Source: CAWDCV01 sp963728125 (GTDB taxonomy: Bacteria; Actinomycetota; Actinomycetes; CAWDCV01). From it: a stretch of DNA of 64,000 nt. Position numbers and translations under genes: made by a program. Positions 1 to 9,124 of the stretch are shown here, piece by piece (position 1 is the first letter of the stretch; each line of letters starts with the position of its first letter). The stretch spans positions 310,001-374,000 of the forward strand of contig CAVSIZ010000001.1 in assembly GCA_963728125.1 (NCBI GenBank), written 5' to 3'. The notes beneath the pieces are model-generated. The model was given only the letters and a program-made list of their open reading frames with translations. It searched no databases and was not told the origin of the DNA.

Positions 1-744
1 GGCGAGCTCGAGAAGGTCGTGCTGGCGCGTGACCTCATCGCGAGCGCGGCCGCTCCCATCGATCCACGCTGGCTGCTCGGGCGCCTGGCGTACGGCTATC
101 CGGCGTGCTGGTCGTTCGCCGTCGACGGGCTGATCGGCGCCACGCCGGAGATGCTCGTCCGGCTGGACAACAGCCTGGTGACGTCCCGGGTGCTCGCGGG
201 AACGATCCGCCGCTCCGGCGACGACGCCCATGATCTCGCGTTGGCCGCGTCGCTGGCGCGCTCCAGCAAGGATCTGGACGAGCACGAGTACGCCGTCCGG
301 TCGGTGGCCGACGTGCTGGCCCCACACTGCACGGGCATGAGCGTGCCGGAGAGCCCGTTCGTCCTGCACTTGCCGAACGTCATGCACCTCGCCACCGACG
401 TCGCGGGGGTCCTCGCCGACGGGTCGAGCTCGCTGGAGCTGGCCGCCGCCCTGCATCCCACCGCGGCCGTGTGCGGTACGCCACGTGAGGCGGCCCTGCG
501 GGTCATCCGCGACGTCGAGGAGATGGATCGCGACCGCTACGCCGGACCGGTGGGCTGGATGGACGCGTCCGGTGACGGCGACTGGGGGATCGCGCTGCGC
601 TGCGCACGGATCGATCCCGCGGACGCGCGCCGGGCGAGGTTGTTCGCCGGATGCGGCATCGTTGCAGGGTCAGATCCCGAAGCGGAGCTCGCGGAATCGC
701 AGGCGAAGTTCGTTCCCATGCGGGACGCGCTCTCAGGCAGCTGA
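1..744 (+). CDS. menF: Isochorismate synthase MenF, C-terminal part (cut by window start)
   Basis: Converts chorismate to isochorismate, the first step of menaquinone synthesis. The frame is open from base 1 and begins with GELEKVVLAR, the motif that opens the chorismate-binding catalytic domain of this family, so the N-terminal part lies outside the window. Further family motifs are GATPEML, the HPTAAVCGTP stretch, the YAGPVGW turn and the C-terminal RLFAGCGIVAGSDPEAEL with its Mg2+-binding acidic residues. A GTG at 19 is internal, not the true start. Other men genes follow within 1 kb on both strands, which favours menaquinone over siderophore (DhbC/EntC) use, although the families are alike. 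Its stop overlaps the 3' end of the convergent TMEM175-like gene by 12 bases. Confidence 0.9.
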   Translation, partial: GELEKVVLARDLIASAAAPIDPRWLLGRLAYGYPACWSFAVDGLIGATPEMLVRLDNSLVTSRVLAGTIRRSGDDAHDLALAASLARSSKDLDEHEYAVRSVADVLAPHCTGMSVPESPFVLHLPNVMHLATDVAGVLADGSSSLELAAALHPTAAVCGTPREAALRVIRDVEEMDRDRYAGPVGWMDASGDGDWGIALRCARIDPADARRARLFAGCGIVAGSDPEAELAESQAKFVPMRDALSGS

Positions 745-1416
745 GTCGGCCCGCTGCCCGTACAGGAAGAGATCCGCGGATGCTGGTCGACGCCGGTTGA
801 GGAACCCCTGCACCGGGATCGACAGCGCCCACACGAGCACGGCCAGCCAGGTGGCGATGAAGGCGACGGGTAGGGACAGGACGAACAGCGCCACCGGAGA
901 GAGCGACATCGTGAGCATCCACCGGAAGGCGTCGCGCGGCATGTCCTGGCTGAGCAGCTTGTTCCGCCAGGCGTGAGAAAGGAGCACTGCCTCCATCGTG
1001 CTGACCGCGGCCATGTTGACGGCGAACGCGACGATGGAGATCGGGTTCTGCGGGAACTCGCCCACAAGCCCGGTCGGGAACGGCAGCAGCGCGATGAACG
1101 ACAGGTACACGACCGTCAGGAACACGAACCGCAGGTCCACCACAGCCAGCCGGGCCACGAACCGGTGGTGCGCCGCCCAGTACGAACCGATGACGAAGCA
1201 GCCGAGGAAGAACGCCGCGATCAGTGGGACCTTGTCCCGCAGCTCAGCCAGCAAGGCACCGGGATCGGTGTCGGTCCCGTCGAGTGCCTCGGGCACACCC
1301 ACCTCGACGACCAGCAGCGTCATAGCAATTGCGAACACCGCATCGGTGAAGAACGTCACGCGGTCGAACTCGAGACCAGGACCCTCCCGCTGGTAGCGAA
1401 TCGTCGGCGACACCAC
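733..1416 (-). CDS. TMEM175/DUF1211-family membrane protein (putative K+ channel)
   Basis: About 227 residues and six predicted membrane segments. The first helix carries FTDAVFAIAMTLLVVEV, the hallmark FSDAVFAIAxT motif that lines the pore of bacterial TMEM175 potassium channels. Bacterial members have one six-helix repeat and assemble as tetramers; this length fits. The open frame extends upstream to 1536, but that part overlaps a plus-strand ORF and looks non-coding. I chose the GTG at 1416 (another follows at 1413) because GGGACA lies about 8 bases upstream. Channel activity is known for the family and inferred here. It sits convergently behind menF with no evident pathway link. Confidence 0.75.
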   Translation of the reverse strand: MVSPTIRYQREGPGLEFDRVTFFTDAVFAIAMTLLVVEVGVPEALDGTDTDPGALLAELRDKVPLIAAFFLGCFVIGSYWAAHHRFVARLAVVDLRFVFLTVVYLSFIALLPFPTGLVGEFPQNPISIVAFAVNMAAVSTMEAVLLSHAWRNKLLSQDMPRDAFRWMLTMSLSPVALFVLSLPVAFIATWLAVLVWALSIPVQGFLNRRRPASADLFLYGQRADSAA

Positions 1417-1480
1417 TGCACCACTGTCCCATCGGACTTTGCCGACCGTCGACAATTGGAGCGTGGACACCAAGCGCTCG

Positions 1481-1678
1481 ATGTGGCCGACGATCCGTTG
1501 GCCGCTGGCCCTGCTGGGCGTTGCGCTCGCCGGCATCGCGGTCGCCCTCGTTCTGGATCAGACCTCAGCGCGCGAGTACGCACTCGTCATCGGCGCGCCT
1601 GCCCTCACGGTCCTGCTCCCCATCGCCCTTGTCTGGCTCGCTATTGCAGCGGCGGTGCATCTGCTGCGTCGCCGCTGA
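1481..1678 (+). CDS. Small two-helix membrane protein, unknown
   Basis: A 65-residue ORF with two hydrophobic stretches, roughly residues 7-25 (LALLGVALAGIAVALVL) and 36-60, ending in a basic LLRRR tail. I do not recognise a family. The ATG at 1481 is the best start; the frame is open from a TTG at 1439 and also has a GTG at 1463, and none has a convincing ribosome binding site. The last 38 bases overlap the 3' end of menD on the opposite strand, and the 5' side runs divergently from the TMEM175-like gene. Real coding is likely but unproven. Confidence 0.45.
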   Translation: MWPTIRWPLALLGVALAGIAVALVLDQTSAREYALVIGAPALTVLLPIALVWLAIAAAVHLLRRR

Positions 1679-3344
1679 GGGCATGGGAGACCGCGGCCTG
1701 AATACGAGAGCGCAGCTCACGCGCTCCGAACCGATCGATGCGCATCTCGACGACACGTATTCCGGCGCGTGGCGCAAGAGCAGCTTCCAGCTCGGAGCGC
1801 GAGCAGGCGAGTGTGTACGGCGTGCGCGTGGCCGCGCACAGCGCCGCGAGGTCGACGCCGGTCGGCGTGCCGAACAGGCGCTCGAAGGGCTCCGCATACT
1901 CTGGCGCGCCTTGCTCAAGAAGCCCGAAGATGCCACCGCCGTCGTCGTTGACAACGACGATCGTCAGGTCCGGCTCCACCTCGTCCGCACCGAGGATCAG
2001 TCCGTTGGCATCATGCAAGAACGTCAGGTCGCCGAGCAGCGCATACGCCGGCATGCCCGCCGTGAGCGCCGCCCCGACCGCCGTCGACACTGTGCCGTCG
2101 ATCCCGGACAGCCCGCGATTGGCCAGCACGCGTATGTCGTCACGACCGCGCGCGTAGAGGTCGACGTCGCGGATCGGGTTCGACGACCCGAGGGTGAGCA
2201 GCGACTCTCCTGGCAGCCTCGCAAGTATCGCGACAGCAAGCGCCGGACCGGACGGCCACGACTCATGCACGACAGGAGCCACCGCTGCGATGACGGCGTC
2301 CGAGGCCCGCCGCCACTGCAGCAGCCAAGCCTCGTCGTCGGCATCCATCTCCGCGCGCAGGACGCTCGACGGCAGCACGCGACGGGCGTTCAGCGTCGGG
2401 TCCACCCACCGCGGCGTCTCGGCCACAACGTCGACCACGATCGCGGGGTCACCGAGTAGCCGCAGCACGGCCCGCGACAACGTCGGGTGGCCGACCACCA
2501 AGATGCGCTCCGGCCTGTGTTCCGTAACCCACGTGGCGTCGGAGAGGAGCAGCGGCGAGATCGTGCCTGCGGACCATGCACCAGACGACGGCTCTGCGAT
2601 GACCGGCCACCGCATGCTGGTCGCCAATGCTGCTGCGGCGCTGCCGACGTTCCGCTCTGCGACATCACCGACGATGACGAGCGTGCGCGGCTCTGCTGAC
2701 AGTGTCGCGTCAACATGCTGCAGCGGTGCTACCGACACCCAAGGTTCGGCATCGTCGCGACCCGTTAGCGGCTCCACCCAATCCGACGTGCTCGACGGGA
2801 TCAGCGGCTCGCGAAGCGCCACATTGAGGTGCACCGGTCCCGGATCCCGCGACAGCGATCCGGTTGCGGCAGCCAATGTGCGGCTGACCAGGGCGCGCCA
2901 GTACGCCACTTGCCCGATCCGTTCTTCGGCGGCGCCGACCTCGCGAAAGAACCGAACCGCCGTTCCGTACAGGCCGATCTGGTCGGTTGCCTGGTTGGCG
3001 CCGACTCCTCGCAGCTCTGGCGGTCGGTCAGCAGTGAGCATCACGAGCGGCAGGGAGGCGTGCGACGCCTCGAGTACTGCTGGGTGCAGGTTCGCCGCGG
3101 CCGTTCCCGATGTGCACACCACGGGCACGGGACGGCGCGACGCCTTCGCCAGTCCGAGCGCGAGGAAGCCGGCCGTACGCTCGTCGATGCGTACGTGGAG
3201 TCGTAACCGCCCTGCAGCGTCGGCCTCGTACAGCGCGTACGCCAGCGGCGCGCTGCGCGATCCCGGCGACAGCACCGCATCGACGACCCCGCCGCGGATG
3301 AGCTCGTCGACGAATACCGTCGCCAACGCCTGCGACGGGTTCAC
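1641..3344 (-). CDS. menD: SEPHCHC synthase MenD
   Basis: Thiamine-diphosphate enzyme that adds the succinyl-semialdehyde unit of 2-oxoglutarate to isochorismate, giving SEPHCHC in menaquinone synthesis. The 567 residues show the N-terminal SPGSRSAPLA motif, the EKxG-type region around DERTAGFLALGLAKAS, and the C-terminal ThDP/Mg2+ motif GDLTFLHD followed by VVNDDGGGIFG. The length matches the family. The start is a GTG at 3344 that overlaps the TGA of menC in a GTGA, so the two are translationally coupled and menC is read first. The 3' end overlaps a small convergent ORF. Confidence 0.95.
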   Translation of the reverse strand: MNPSQALATVFVDELIRGGVVDAVLSPGSRSAPLAYALYEADAAGRLRLHVRIDERTAGFLALGLAKASRRPVPVVCTSGTAAANLHPAVLEASHASLPLVMLTADRPPELRGVGANQATDQIGLYGTAVRFFREVGAAEERIGQVAYWRALVSRTLAAATGSLSRDPGPVHLNVALREPLIPSSTSDWVEPLTGRDDAEPWVSVAPLQHVDATLSAEPRTLVIVGDVAERNVGSAAAALATSMRWPVIAEPSSGAWSAGTISPLLLSDATWVTEHRPERILVVGHPTLSRAVLRLLGDPAIVVDVVAETPRWVDPTLNARRVLPSSVLRAEMDADDEAWLLQWRRASDAVIAAVAPVVHESWPSGPALAVAILARLPGESLLTLGSSNPIRDVDLYARGRDDIRVLANRGLSGIDGTVSTAVGAALTAGMPAYALLGDLTFLHDANGLILGADEVEPDLTIVVVNDDGGGIFGLLEQGAPEYAEPFERLFGTPTGVDLAALCAATRTPYTLACSRSELEAALAPRAGIRVVEMRIDRFGARELRSRIQAAVSHALSGDAADAPPLQ

Positions 3345-4282
3345 GCCACCGCCCGCAACCGCTCGCGCCAGCGCTGCTCGGCAGCGACGTCGGCGCGTGC
3401 GATGTCGACCTTTGCAGCATCGGGAGCTACCCGTCGTACCGACAGGAATCCGTCAATCGGCAGCAGGGGTTCCGCGACGATGTCTTCCTCGAGCAACTGC
3501 ACGGTCGCCAAGCCACACGCATACGGCAGCTCAGGTAGCGCTGCTGCCAAGGCCACACCAGCAGCGATCCCCACGGACGTTTCCAGCGCTGACGACACGA
3601 CGACCGGCAGCTTGCAGCGCTCGGCAATCTCCAGGCATGTGCGAACCCCACCGAGCGGCTGCACCTTGAGCACCGCAACGTCCGCAGCATCTGCGAGCGT
3701 GACCCGCAACGGATCGTCGGCATGTCGGATCGACTCGTCTGCAGCTATCCGCACGTCGACGCTGCGTCGCACCGCAGCAAGCTCGTCCAGCGATCGGCAC
3801 GGCTGCTCGACGTACTCCAGCCCACCGGCCGCAGCATCGAGGAGCTTGATCGTCGAGATGGCCGTATCGACGTCCCAGGCGCCATTCGCGTCGACGCGGA
3901 CGTGGCCCGCTGGTCCGAGCGCATCCCGTACCGCTGCCACCCGATCGATGTCCTCGTTCATCGGGCGGCCCGGCTCAGCGACCTTGACCTTCGCGGTGCG
4001 GCAGCCGCCGGAGGCCCGCACGATGGCAGCGGCGTGCTCGGGACCGACCGCCGGGACGATCGCATTGACCGGCACGCGATCCCGCACGGCAGCCGGCCAT
4101 CCCTCATCTGCTGCCTCGCGCGCCGCGCGCAGCCACGGCCGGCATTCCGCCGGCGAGTAGTCCCAGAACGGGGAGAACTCGCCCCACCCCGCGGGTCCGT
4201 TGAAGAGCATTCCCTCCCGCGTGGTGATGCCGCGAAAGCGCTCACGCAGCGGGATCGCGAAGACGACAGGCGAACCGGACAT
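3341..4282 (-). CDS. menC: o-Succinylbenzoate synthase MenC
   Basis: Enolase-superfamily dehydratase making o-succinylbenzoate from SHCHC. The 313-residue product has the barrel catalytic set: the lysine of AKVKVAE, the metal ligands in VRVDANGAW, YVEQP and ADES, and the lysine of VLKVQPLGG. The N-terminal VVFAIPLRERFRGITTREGM is the usual opening of actinobacterial MenC. The frame stays open far upstream over menB. I chose ATG 4282; an ATG at 4312, ten residues earlier, has GAGG close by and is the alternative. It is divergent from menB across about 40 bases, so a shared bidirectional promoter region is likely, and it precedes menD with a GTGA overlap. Confidence 0.92.
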   Translation of the reverse strand: MSGSPVVFAIPLRERFRGITTREGMLFNGPAGWGEFSPFWDYSPAECRPWLRAAREAADEGWPAAVRDRVPVNAIVPAVGPEHAAAIVRASGGCRTAKVKVAEPGRPMNEDIDRVAAVRDALGPAGHVRVDANGAWDVDTAISTIKLLDAAAGGLEYVEQPCRSLDELAAVRRSVDVRIAADESIRHADDPLRVTLADAADVAVLKVQPLGGVRTCLEIAERCKLPVVVSSALETSVGIAAGVALAAALPELPYACGLATVQLLEEDIVAEPLLPIDGFLSVRRVAPDAAKVDIARADVAAEQRWRERLRAVA

Positions 4283-4324
4283 GGCAGCGTCAGCGTACGG
4301 CCGCCCCGCCATATCCTCGGCGGC

Positions 4325-5233
4325 GTGGGCGACTCGATCTCGCAGCTGTTCGATCCCGCCGCGTGGAAACCGGTCGACGGCTTTGATCTGACCGATGTGA
4401 CGTACCACCGCCACGTCGATTCGGGCACGGTCCGCGTGGCATTCGATCGTCCCGAGGTTCGCAACGCGTTCCGTCCGCACACCGTCGACGAGCTGTACCG
4501 CGTCCTCGACCACGCGCGGATGACACCCGATGTTGGCTGCGTCCTCCTCACCGGTAACGGGCCGTCGCCGCGCGACGGCGGGTGGGCATTTTGCTCCGGC
4601 GGGGATCAGCGCATCCGCGGCCGGACCGGGTACCAGTACGCCTCCGGGGAAACGAGCGACACCGTCGATCCGGCGCGCGCCGGCCGGCTGCACATCCTCG
4701 AGGTGCAGCGGCTGATTCGTACCATGCCGAAGATCGTGATCGCCGTCGTCCCCGGGTGGGCCGTCGGAGGCGGGCACAGCCTGCACGTCGTCTGCGATCT
4801 GACGTTGGCGTCTGCCGAGCACGCGCGCTTCAAGCAGACCGACGCCGATGTCGGCAGCTTTGACGCCGGCTACGGCTCCGCGTACCTGGCCCGGCAGGTG
4901 GGCCAGAAGTTCGCCAGGGAGATCTTCTTCCTCGGCAAGGAGTACGACGCGCAGGCCGCGTATCGCATGGGCATGGTCAACGAGGTCGTCCCACATGCCC
5001 AGCTCGAAGAAGTGGCGATCGAGTGGGCTCGGACGATCAACGGAAAGAGCCCCACGGCGCAGCGCATGCTGAAGTTCGCTTTCAACCTGGTCGATGACGG
5101 GCTCATGGGTCAGCAGGTGTTCGCCGGCGAGGCGACGCGATTGGCGTACATGACGGACGAAGCCGTTGAGGGACGCGACGCCTTCCTCGAGAAGCGCCGG
5201 CCCGACTGGTCGTCGTTCCCCTGGTACTACTGA
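4325..5233 (+). CDS. menB: 1,4-Dihydroxy-2-naphthoyl-CoA synthase MenB
   Basis: Crotonase-fold enzyme that closes the second ring of the naphthoquinone from o-succinylbenzoyl-CoA. The 302 residues contain the oxyanion-hole segments FCSGGDQRIRG and VVPGWAVGGGHSLHVVCDL, the FDAGYGSAYLARQVG active-site loop, and the C-terminal WSSFPWYY typical of MenB and absent from ordinary enoyl-CoA hydratases. The frame runs open upstream across menC, but homology begins at GDSISQLFDPAAWKPV, so the GTG at 4325 is chosen. menE follows after two bases. Confidence 0.95.
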   Translation: MGDSISQLFDPAAWKPVDGFDLTDVTYHRHVDSGTVRVAFDRPEVRNAFRPHTVDELYRVLDHARMTPDVGCVLLTGNGPSPRDGGWAFCSGGDQRIRGRTGYQYASGETSDTVDPARAGRLHILEVQRLIRTMPKIVIAVVPGWAVGGGHSLHVVCDLTLASAEHARFKQTDADVGSFDAGYGSAYLARQVGQKFAREIFFLGKEYDAQAAYRMGMVNEVVPHAQLEEVAIEWARTINGKSPTAQRMLKFAFNLVDDGLMGQQVFAGEATRLAYMTDEAVEGRDAFLEKRRPDWSSFPWYY

Positions 5234-5235
5234 CC

Positions 5236-6372
5236 GTGCGACACCTGACTGCTGTCGAGGGCAACTCGTTGCTGGCTGCGCTGCCGGCAGCGTTCGACGG
5301 CGGTGGCCCGGCGCTGCTGCCGCTGCCGCGCGAGCCCGGCGTCCGGGCAGCAATCGTCGACGCTCTGCAACCCGATGATGCCGCCGCTCCGCTCGAACGC
5401 GACGACATCGCGCTTGTCGTGGCGACGTCAGGCTCATCGGGTGCACCCAAGGGCGTCATGCTGACGGCGGCTGCGCTGCTGCGTTCCGCCCACGCGACAC
5501 ACAAGCGGCTCGGCGGCGCGGGACAGTGGCTGTTGGCTCTTCCCGTCGACCACATCGCGGGCGTGCAGGTCCTGGTTCGGTCGTTGATCGCACGGACCGA
5601 CCCGGTCGTGATGCCCATGACAAGCGGCTTCTCCGCCGCGGCATTCGTCGCTGCCACCGCGCGCCTCGATGGGGAGCGGCGCTACACCTCATTGGTGCCG
5701 ACCCAGCTCACCAGGCTGCTCGACGTCGCGGCAATCGAGGCGCTGCGCTCGTACGACGCCATCCTGCTCGGAGGTGCGGCGACGTTGCCCAGCGTGGTCG
5801 AGCGGGCGCGGGCGAGCGGCGTCAACGTGGTCATGACGTACGGGATGACAGAGACGTGCGGTGGCTGCGTGTACGACGGCGTGCCGCTCGATGACGTCAC
5901 CGTGGACATCGCTAGTGACGGGCGCATCGTCATCGGTGGACCGACGATTTTCGCTGGCTATCGCGGACGACCCGATCTCACCCAGGCGGCTCTCCTGGAT
6001 GGGCGGCTCGTCACACAGGACATGGGCCGCATCGATGCTCGCGGTCGGCTCGAGGTACTCGGTCGCGTTGACGACATCGTCATTACCGGTGGTGAGAACG
6101 TCTCGGTTCTTGCCGTTGAGGCAACACTGTCCGAGCAGTCGGGCGTCGTCGAGGCGTCCGTCATCGGGGTCCCCGACGACGAGTGGGGACAGCGGATCGT
6201 GGCGTTTGTCGTCGCACAGGCGGTGGACAGCGGGACGCTGCGGGAGGCCGTTCGGGCGCGCCTCGGACGCGCTGCCGTGCCCCGCGACGTCATCATCCTC
6301 GACTCCTTGCCTCACACGGGTCTCGGCAAGGTAGACAGGCGAGCCCTGCTGTCGCTGATTCCACAGCGATGA
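5236..6372 (+). CDS. menE: o-Succinylbenzoate-CoA ligase MenE
   Basis: AMP-forming ligase that activates o-succinylbenzoate as its CoA thioester. The 378 residues show the P-loop TSGSSGAPKGVMLT, the TYGMTETCGG core motif, the hinge region DIVITGGENVS and the C-terminal adenylation lysine in GLGKVDRRAL. It is shorter than general acyl-CoA ligases, as usual for actinobacterial MenE. The GTG start lies two bases after the menB stop, and the stop overlaps the menA start in an ATGA, so menB, menE and menA form one coupled operon. Confidence 0.93.
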   Translation: MRHLTAVEGNSLLAALPAAFDGGGPALLPLPREPGVRAAIVDALQPDDAAAPLERDDIALVVATSGSSGAPKGVMLTAAALLRSAHATHKRLGGAGQWLLALPVDHIAGVQVLVRSLIARTDPVVMPMTSGFSAAAFVAATARLDGERRYTSLVPTQLTRLLDVAAIEALRSYDAILLGGAATLPSVVERARASGVNVVMTYGMTETCGGCVYDGVPLDDVTVDIASDGRIVIGGPTIFAGYRGRPDLTQAALLDGRLVTQDMGRIDARGRLEVLGRVDDIVITGGENVSVLAVEATLSEQSGVVEASVIGVPDDEWGQRIVAFVVAQAVDSGTLREAVRARLGRAAVPRDVIILDSLPHTGLGKVDRRALLSLIPQR

Positions 6373-7253
6373 CAACCACCGCCGAGTGGGTGAGCGGCGC
6401 TCGGCCGCGGACGCTGCCTGCGGCGGTAAGCCCAGTGCTGATCGGCAGCGGCGCTGCCGCAGCTGAGCGAGAGTTTGTCTGGTGGGCAGCGCTGCTCGCG
6501 CTGATCGTCGCGCTGGCGTTGCAAGTCGCCGTCAACTACGCCAACGACTACAGCGACGGCATTCGCGGCACCGACACCAACCGGGTCGGACCGTTCCGGC
6601 TCGTAGGATCCGGCGCGGCATCGCCGCCAGCGGTGAAGCGCGCTGCGTTTCTGGCATTCGGCGTTGCTGCGCTCGCCGGTGTCGTGCTCGTGCTGGCGGC
6701 GCAGACGTACGAGCTGCTGCTGGTGGGTGCTGTCTGCATCGCCGCGGCCTGGTTCTACACCGGTGGTCGCCGCCCGTACGGATACCGCGGACTTGGCGAG
6801 CTGTCGGTCTTCGTCTTCTTCGGGCTGGTTGCCGTGATCGGCACGACGTACGTCCAGACAGGACGTGTGACGGTTGCGGCCGTTGTCGGTGGGATCGGCT
6901 GCGGAGCACTCGCGTGCGCGATCCTTGTCGTCAACAACCTTCGCGACATCCCGACCGACAGCGTCACCGGCAAGCGCACGCTGGCGGTCGTGCTGGGCGA
7001 TCAGCGCACGCGCGCTCTGTTCACCGTTCTGGTGGGAACAGCATTCGTCGCGGTCTTCGCGCTGATGGTCACCGTCACCGCGTGGGCGGCGGTGGCGCTT
7101 CTGTCGCTGCCGCTGGCGATGGGCCCGCTGCGCGCGATTTCTTCCGGTCGACTTGGGCGAGAACTCGTGCCAGCACTCGCTGGGACCGGGCTGTTGCAGC
7201 TGGCCTACGGAGCACTGCTCGGCGCCGGCCTCGCGATCAGCGGGGTGTCGTAG
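6369..7253 (+). CDS. menA: 1,4-Dihydroxy-2-naphthoate polyprenyltransferase MenA
   Basis: Integral membrane prenyltransferase that attaches the isoprenoid tail, giving demethylmenaquinone. The 294 residues have the first aspartate motif in NYANDYSDGIRGTD and the second in NNLRDIPTDSVTGKRTLAV, both binding Mg-diphosphate, plus eight or nine hydrophobic helices. The ATG at 6369 overlaps the menE stop in an ATGA. It is the last gene of the plus-strand men operon and converges with the DUF4229 gene, overlapping it by 17 bases. The methyltransferase (menG/ubiE) and the hydrolase are not in this window. Confidence 0.95.
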   Translation: MTTTAEWVSGARPRTLPAAVSPVLIGSGAAAAEREFVWWAALLALIVALALQVAVNYANDYSDGIRGTDTNRVGPFRLVGSGAASPPAVKRAAFLAFGVAALAGVVLVLAAQTYELLLVGAVCIAAAWFYTGGRRPYGYRGLGELSVFVFFGLVAVIGTTYVQTGRVTVAAVVGGIGCGALACAILVVNNLRDIPTDSVTGKRTLAVVLGDQRTRALFTVLVGTAFVAVFALMVTVTAWAAVALLSLPLAMGPLRAISSGRLGRELVPALAGTGLLQLAYGALLGAGLAISGVS

Positions 7254-7506
7254 CCGCGTCGTCGGGTGGCTCGTCCTCGGCTCGCGCTGGGGCATCGATT
7301 CGATCGTTGGTACTGCGCCACCGCGTCACCATGGTCGACGAGAGGGCGTCGCGCTGCCGAGACAGCAGCACATAGCTCGCAACGCCCGAGATCAGGACGG
7401 CCAAGGCGACCAGAAGCAGGCCGCGAGCACCGACGAGCCACAACAGCACAAGCGCCACTGCGAACACCAGGAGTCGCAGCCCGGTGTACGCGAGGAGCGG
7501 CTTCAC
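7237..7506 (-). CDS. DUF4229-family small membrane protein
   Basis: 89 residues starting PLLAYTGLRLLVFAVALVLLWLVGARG, with two membrane helices (about residues 5-22 and 27-47), followed by RQRDALSSTMVTRWRSTNDRID and an acidic, proline-rich tail. This is the layout of the actinobacterial DUF4229 family, whose role is unknown. It is commonly found next to menA, and here it converges with menA. The GTG at 7506 is chosen because homology begins there; the frame is open to 7557. Confidence 0.7.
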   Translation of the reverse strand: MKPLLAYTGLRLLVFAVALVLLWLVGARGLLLVALAVLISGVASYVLLSRQRDALSSTMVTRWRSTNDRIDAPARAEDEPPDDAATTPR

Positions 7507-7525
7507 GACGCACCCACGGGCACCA

Positions 7526-7733
7526 TCATGCTCGCCGCGCGACAAGCCGCGAGACAACGGCCGTGATCAGGCAAAACACCAGCCAGCCGCTGGTCGCAGC
7601 AGCCACGACCGGTGTCAGCGCTGCATACACCCCGTCGGCCACGGACATGGATGACACGCTCAGGTACGCAGCTACGCCGACGCCCACGCCAACCACCAGG
7701 CCGACGATCGCGGGCGTACACAGGTGACCTCAT
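7526..7733 (-). CDS. Possible small membrane protein, frame broken near its start
   Basis: A frame open from about 7729 down to the stop at 7526 encodes two clear membrane helices (AIVGLVVGVGVGVAAYL and VAAATSGWLVFCLITAVV) and a basic LVARRA end, but has no ATG, and its only GTG (7696) cuts into the first helix. Skipping one base (the extra T of GTGTACG, plus-strand position 7718) joins it to an ATG at 7733 and gives a coherent 68-residue protein beginning MRSPVTPAIVGLVVG. No family recognised. It lies between the amidase and the DUF4229 gene, same strand. Coding status is an inference from hydropathy and layout. Confidence 0.35.
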
Positions 7734-7786
7734 TGTCGAGAAGGCGCCATTGGAATGCCATCGAAGGCTGCGGTGCGACGTGCGGG

Positions 7787-9124
7787 CTATGCGACGGTGC
7801 CCACCACGCCGCGTGTCAGAAACGATTCCAGCCAGCGGGCGTGCGACAGCGCGCGCCGGTCGTGGCCACGTGCGGCGACCACCTGAAGGCCGACCGGCAA
7901 TCCGTCAATCCAGGCGAACGGCAGGCACGCCACCGGGACGCCGGCCAGGTTGGACGTCAGCGTGAGCGGGATCAACGCGTCGCGATGCGGCATTGGTCCG
8001 GACTCGACGGTCACCTCGGCCGTTCCGAGGAGGGGGGCGGGGATCGGCGTTGCGGGCAGCAGCATCGCGTCGACATCGTCGAGCGTCGCGTCGATTCCCG
8101 CCCGAACCCGGCTCGCGAGCTGGCGCCCTTCCGCATAGTCGGCGTCGCTCCTCGCCCGGCCAACGAGGAGGGCATCGCGCACGCTCGGCGAGAACGACTC
8201 CGGCGAGTTCTCGAGTGCGACGCGATGGATACGCGCGGCTTCCGGACGAACGACCTGGGCGTACGCCTGCTCGGCCAGTCCGAGGTCGACCGGTTCGACG
8301 TTCACGACCTCGACACCCGAACCACGCAGCTGTTCCAGCAGCGCCTCGAAGGCGGCACGCACCTCGAGCCCGAGCCGACCGGCGAGGGACGCCCTCGGTA
8401 CGCCGACCCGGCGAGGGGCGACGGCGTCGATCGGACGTGGGCTGCGCCCGGTCAGCAGATCGAGCAGGTACGCCGCGTCGGTTACTGACCTCGCAAGCGG
8501 GCCGACGTGATCACACGTGGGGCTGAGCGGGAGCACGCCATCCGTCGGCACCGCACCGATCGACGGCTTGATCGTCGCGACACCGCACAGGGACGCCGGG
8601 ATCCGCAGTGAGCCGCCAGTGTCGGTTCCGAGCGAGGCGAGCCCGATCCCGGTAGCAACGGCAACAGCCGAGCCGCTCGACGACCCTCCCGGCTGCCGAC
8701 GCGGGTCGTGCGGATTGCGGACGTCCCCGGTCCACGGATTCTCGCCCCGTATGCCGAGCGCGATCTCCACCATGTTGGTCGTCGCGAACACGATCGCGCC
8801 GGCGTCGCGGAGCCGGCGTACGGCGGTCGCCTCCTGGTTCCCGAGCGGCGGCAGCGACGCCCGGGTGCCGGCGCACAGGCGGAACCCGTCCACGACGAAC
8901 AGGTCCTTCACGGTGATCGGGATCCCGTGCAGGGCGCCGCGCACGCGGCCGGTTGATGCTTCCTCGGTACGTCGGACGGCGAGGGCACGCGCCTCGTCGG
9001 CGTGCACTTCGGCGAGTGCGTTCAGGTGTCGAAACCGGTCTGCGGCGTCCAGCGCTTGGTCGACGAGCTCGATGGGCGAGACGGTCCCGGCACGTACCGC
9101 CGCCCCGATCTCCGCCAGGTTCAC
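7787..9124 (-). CDS. Amidase-signature family amidase
   Basis: Hydrolyses an amide bond with a Ser-cisSer-Lys triad. In this 445-residue protein the triad is the lysine of ITVKDLF (about residue 72), the first serine of the GGSSSGSA loop (about 147) and the serine of LGTDTGGSLRIPA (about 171). The substrate is not predictable, since the family covers GatA, indole-acetamide hydrolase and many others; the absence of gatB/gatC nearby argues against a tRNA amidotransferase subunit. The GTG start overlaps the stop of the upstream dehydratase gene in a GTGA, so the two are coupled and probably serve one amino-acid or amide breakdown route under the Lrp-type regulator. Confidence 0.85.
   Translation of the reverse strand: MNLAEIGAAVRAGTVSPIELVDQALDAADRFRHLNALAEVHADEARALAVRRTEEASTGRVRGALHGIPITVKDLFVVDGFRLCAGTRASLPPLGNQEATAVRRLRDAGAIVFATTNMVEIALGIRGENPWTGDVRNPHDPRRQPGGSSSGSAVAVATGIGLASLGTDTGGSLRIPASLCGVATIKPSIGAVPTDGVLPLSPTCDHVGPLARSVTDAAYLLDLLTGRSPRPIDAVAPRRVGVPRASLAGRLGLEVRAAFEALLEQLRGSGVEVVNVEPVDLGLAEQAYAQVVRPEAARIHRVALENSPESFSPSVRDALLVGRARSDADYAEGRQLASRVRAGIDATLDDVDAMLLPATPIPAPLLGTAEVTVESGPMPHRDALIPLTLTSNLAGVPVACLPFAWIDGLPVGLQVVAARGHDRRALSHARWLESFLTRGVVGTVA

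Noticed and set aside
3722..4324. N-terminal extension of menB
   Set aside because: The open frame overlaps menC on the other strand and shows no MenB homology before GDSISQLF.
4283..5446. Long N-terminal extension of menC over menB
   Set aside because: Non-homologous antisense sequence; high GC keeps all frames open.
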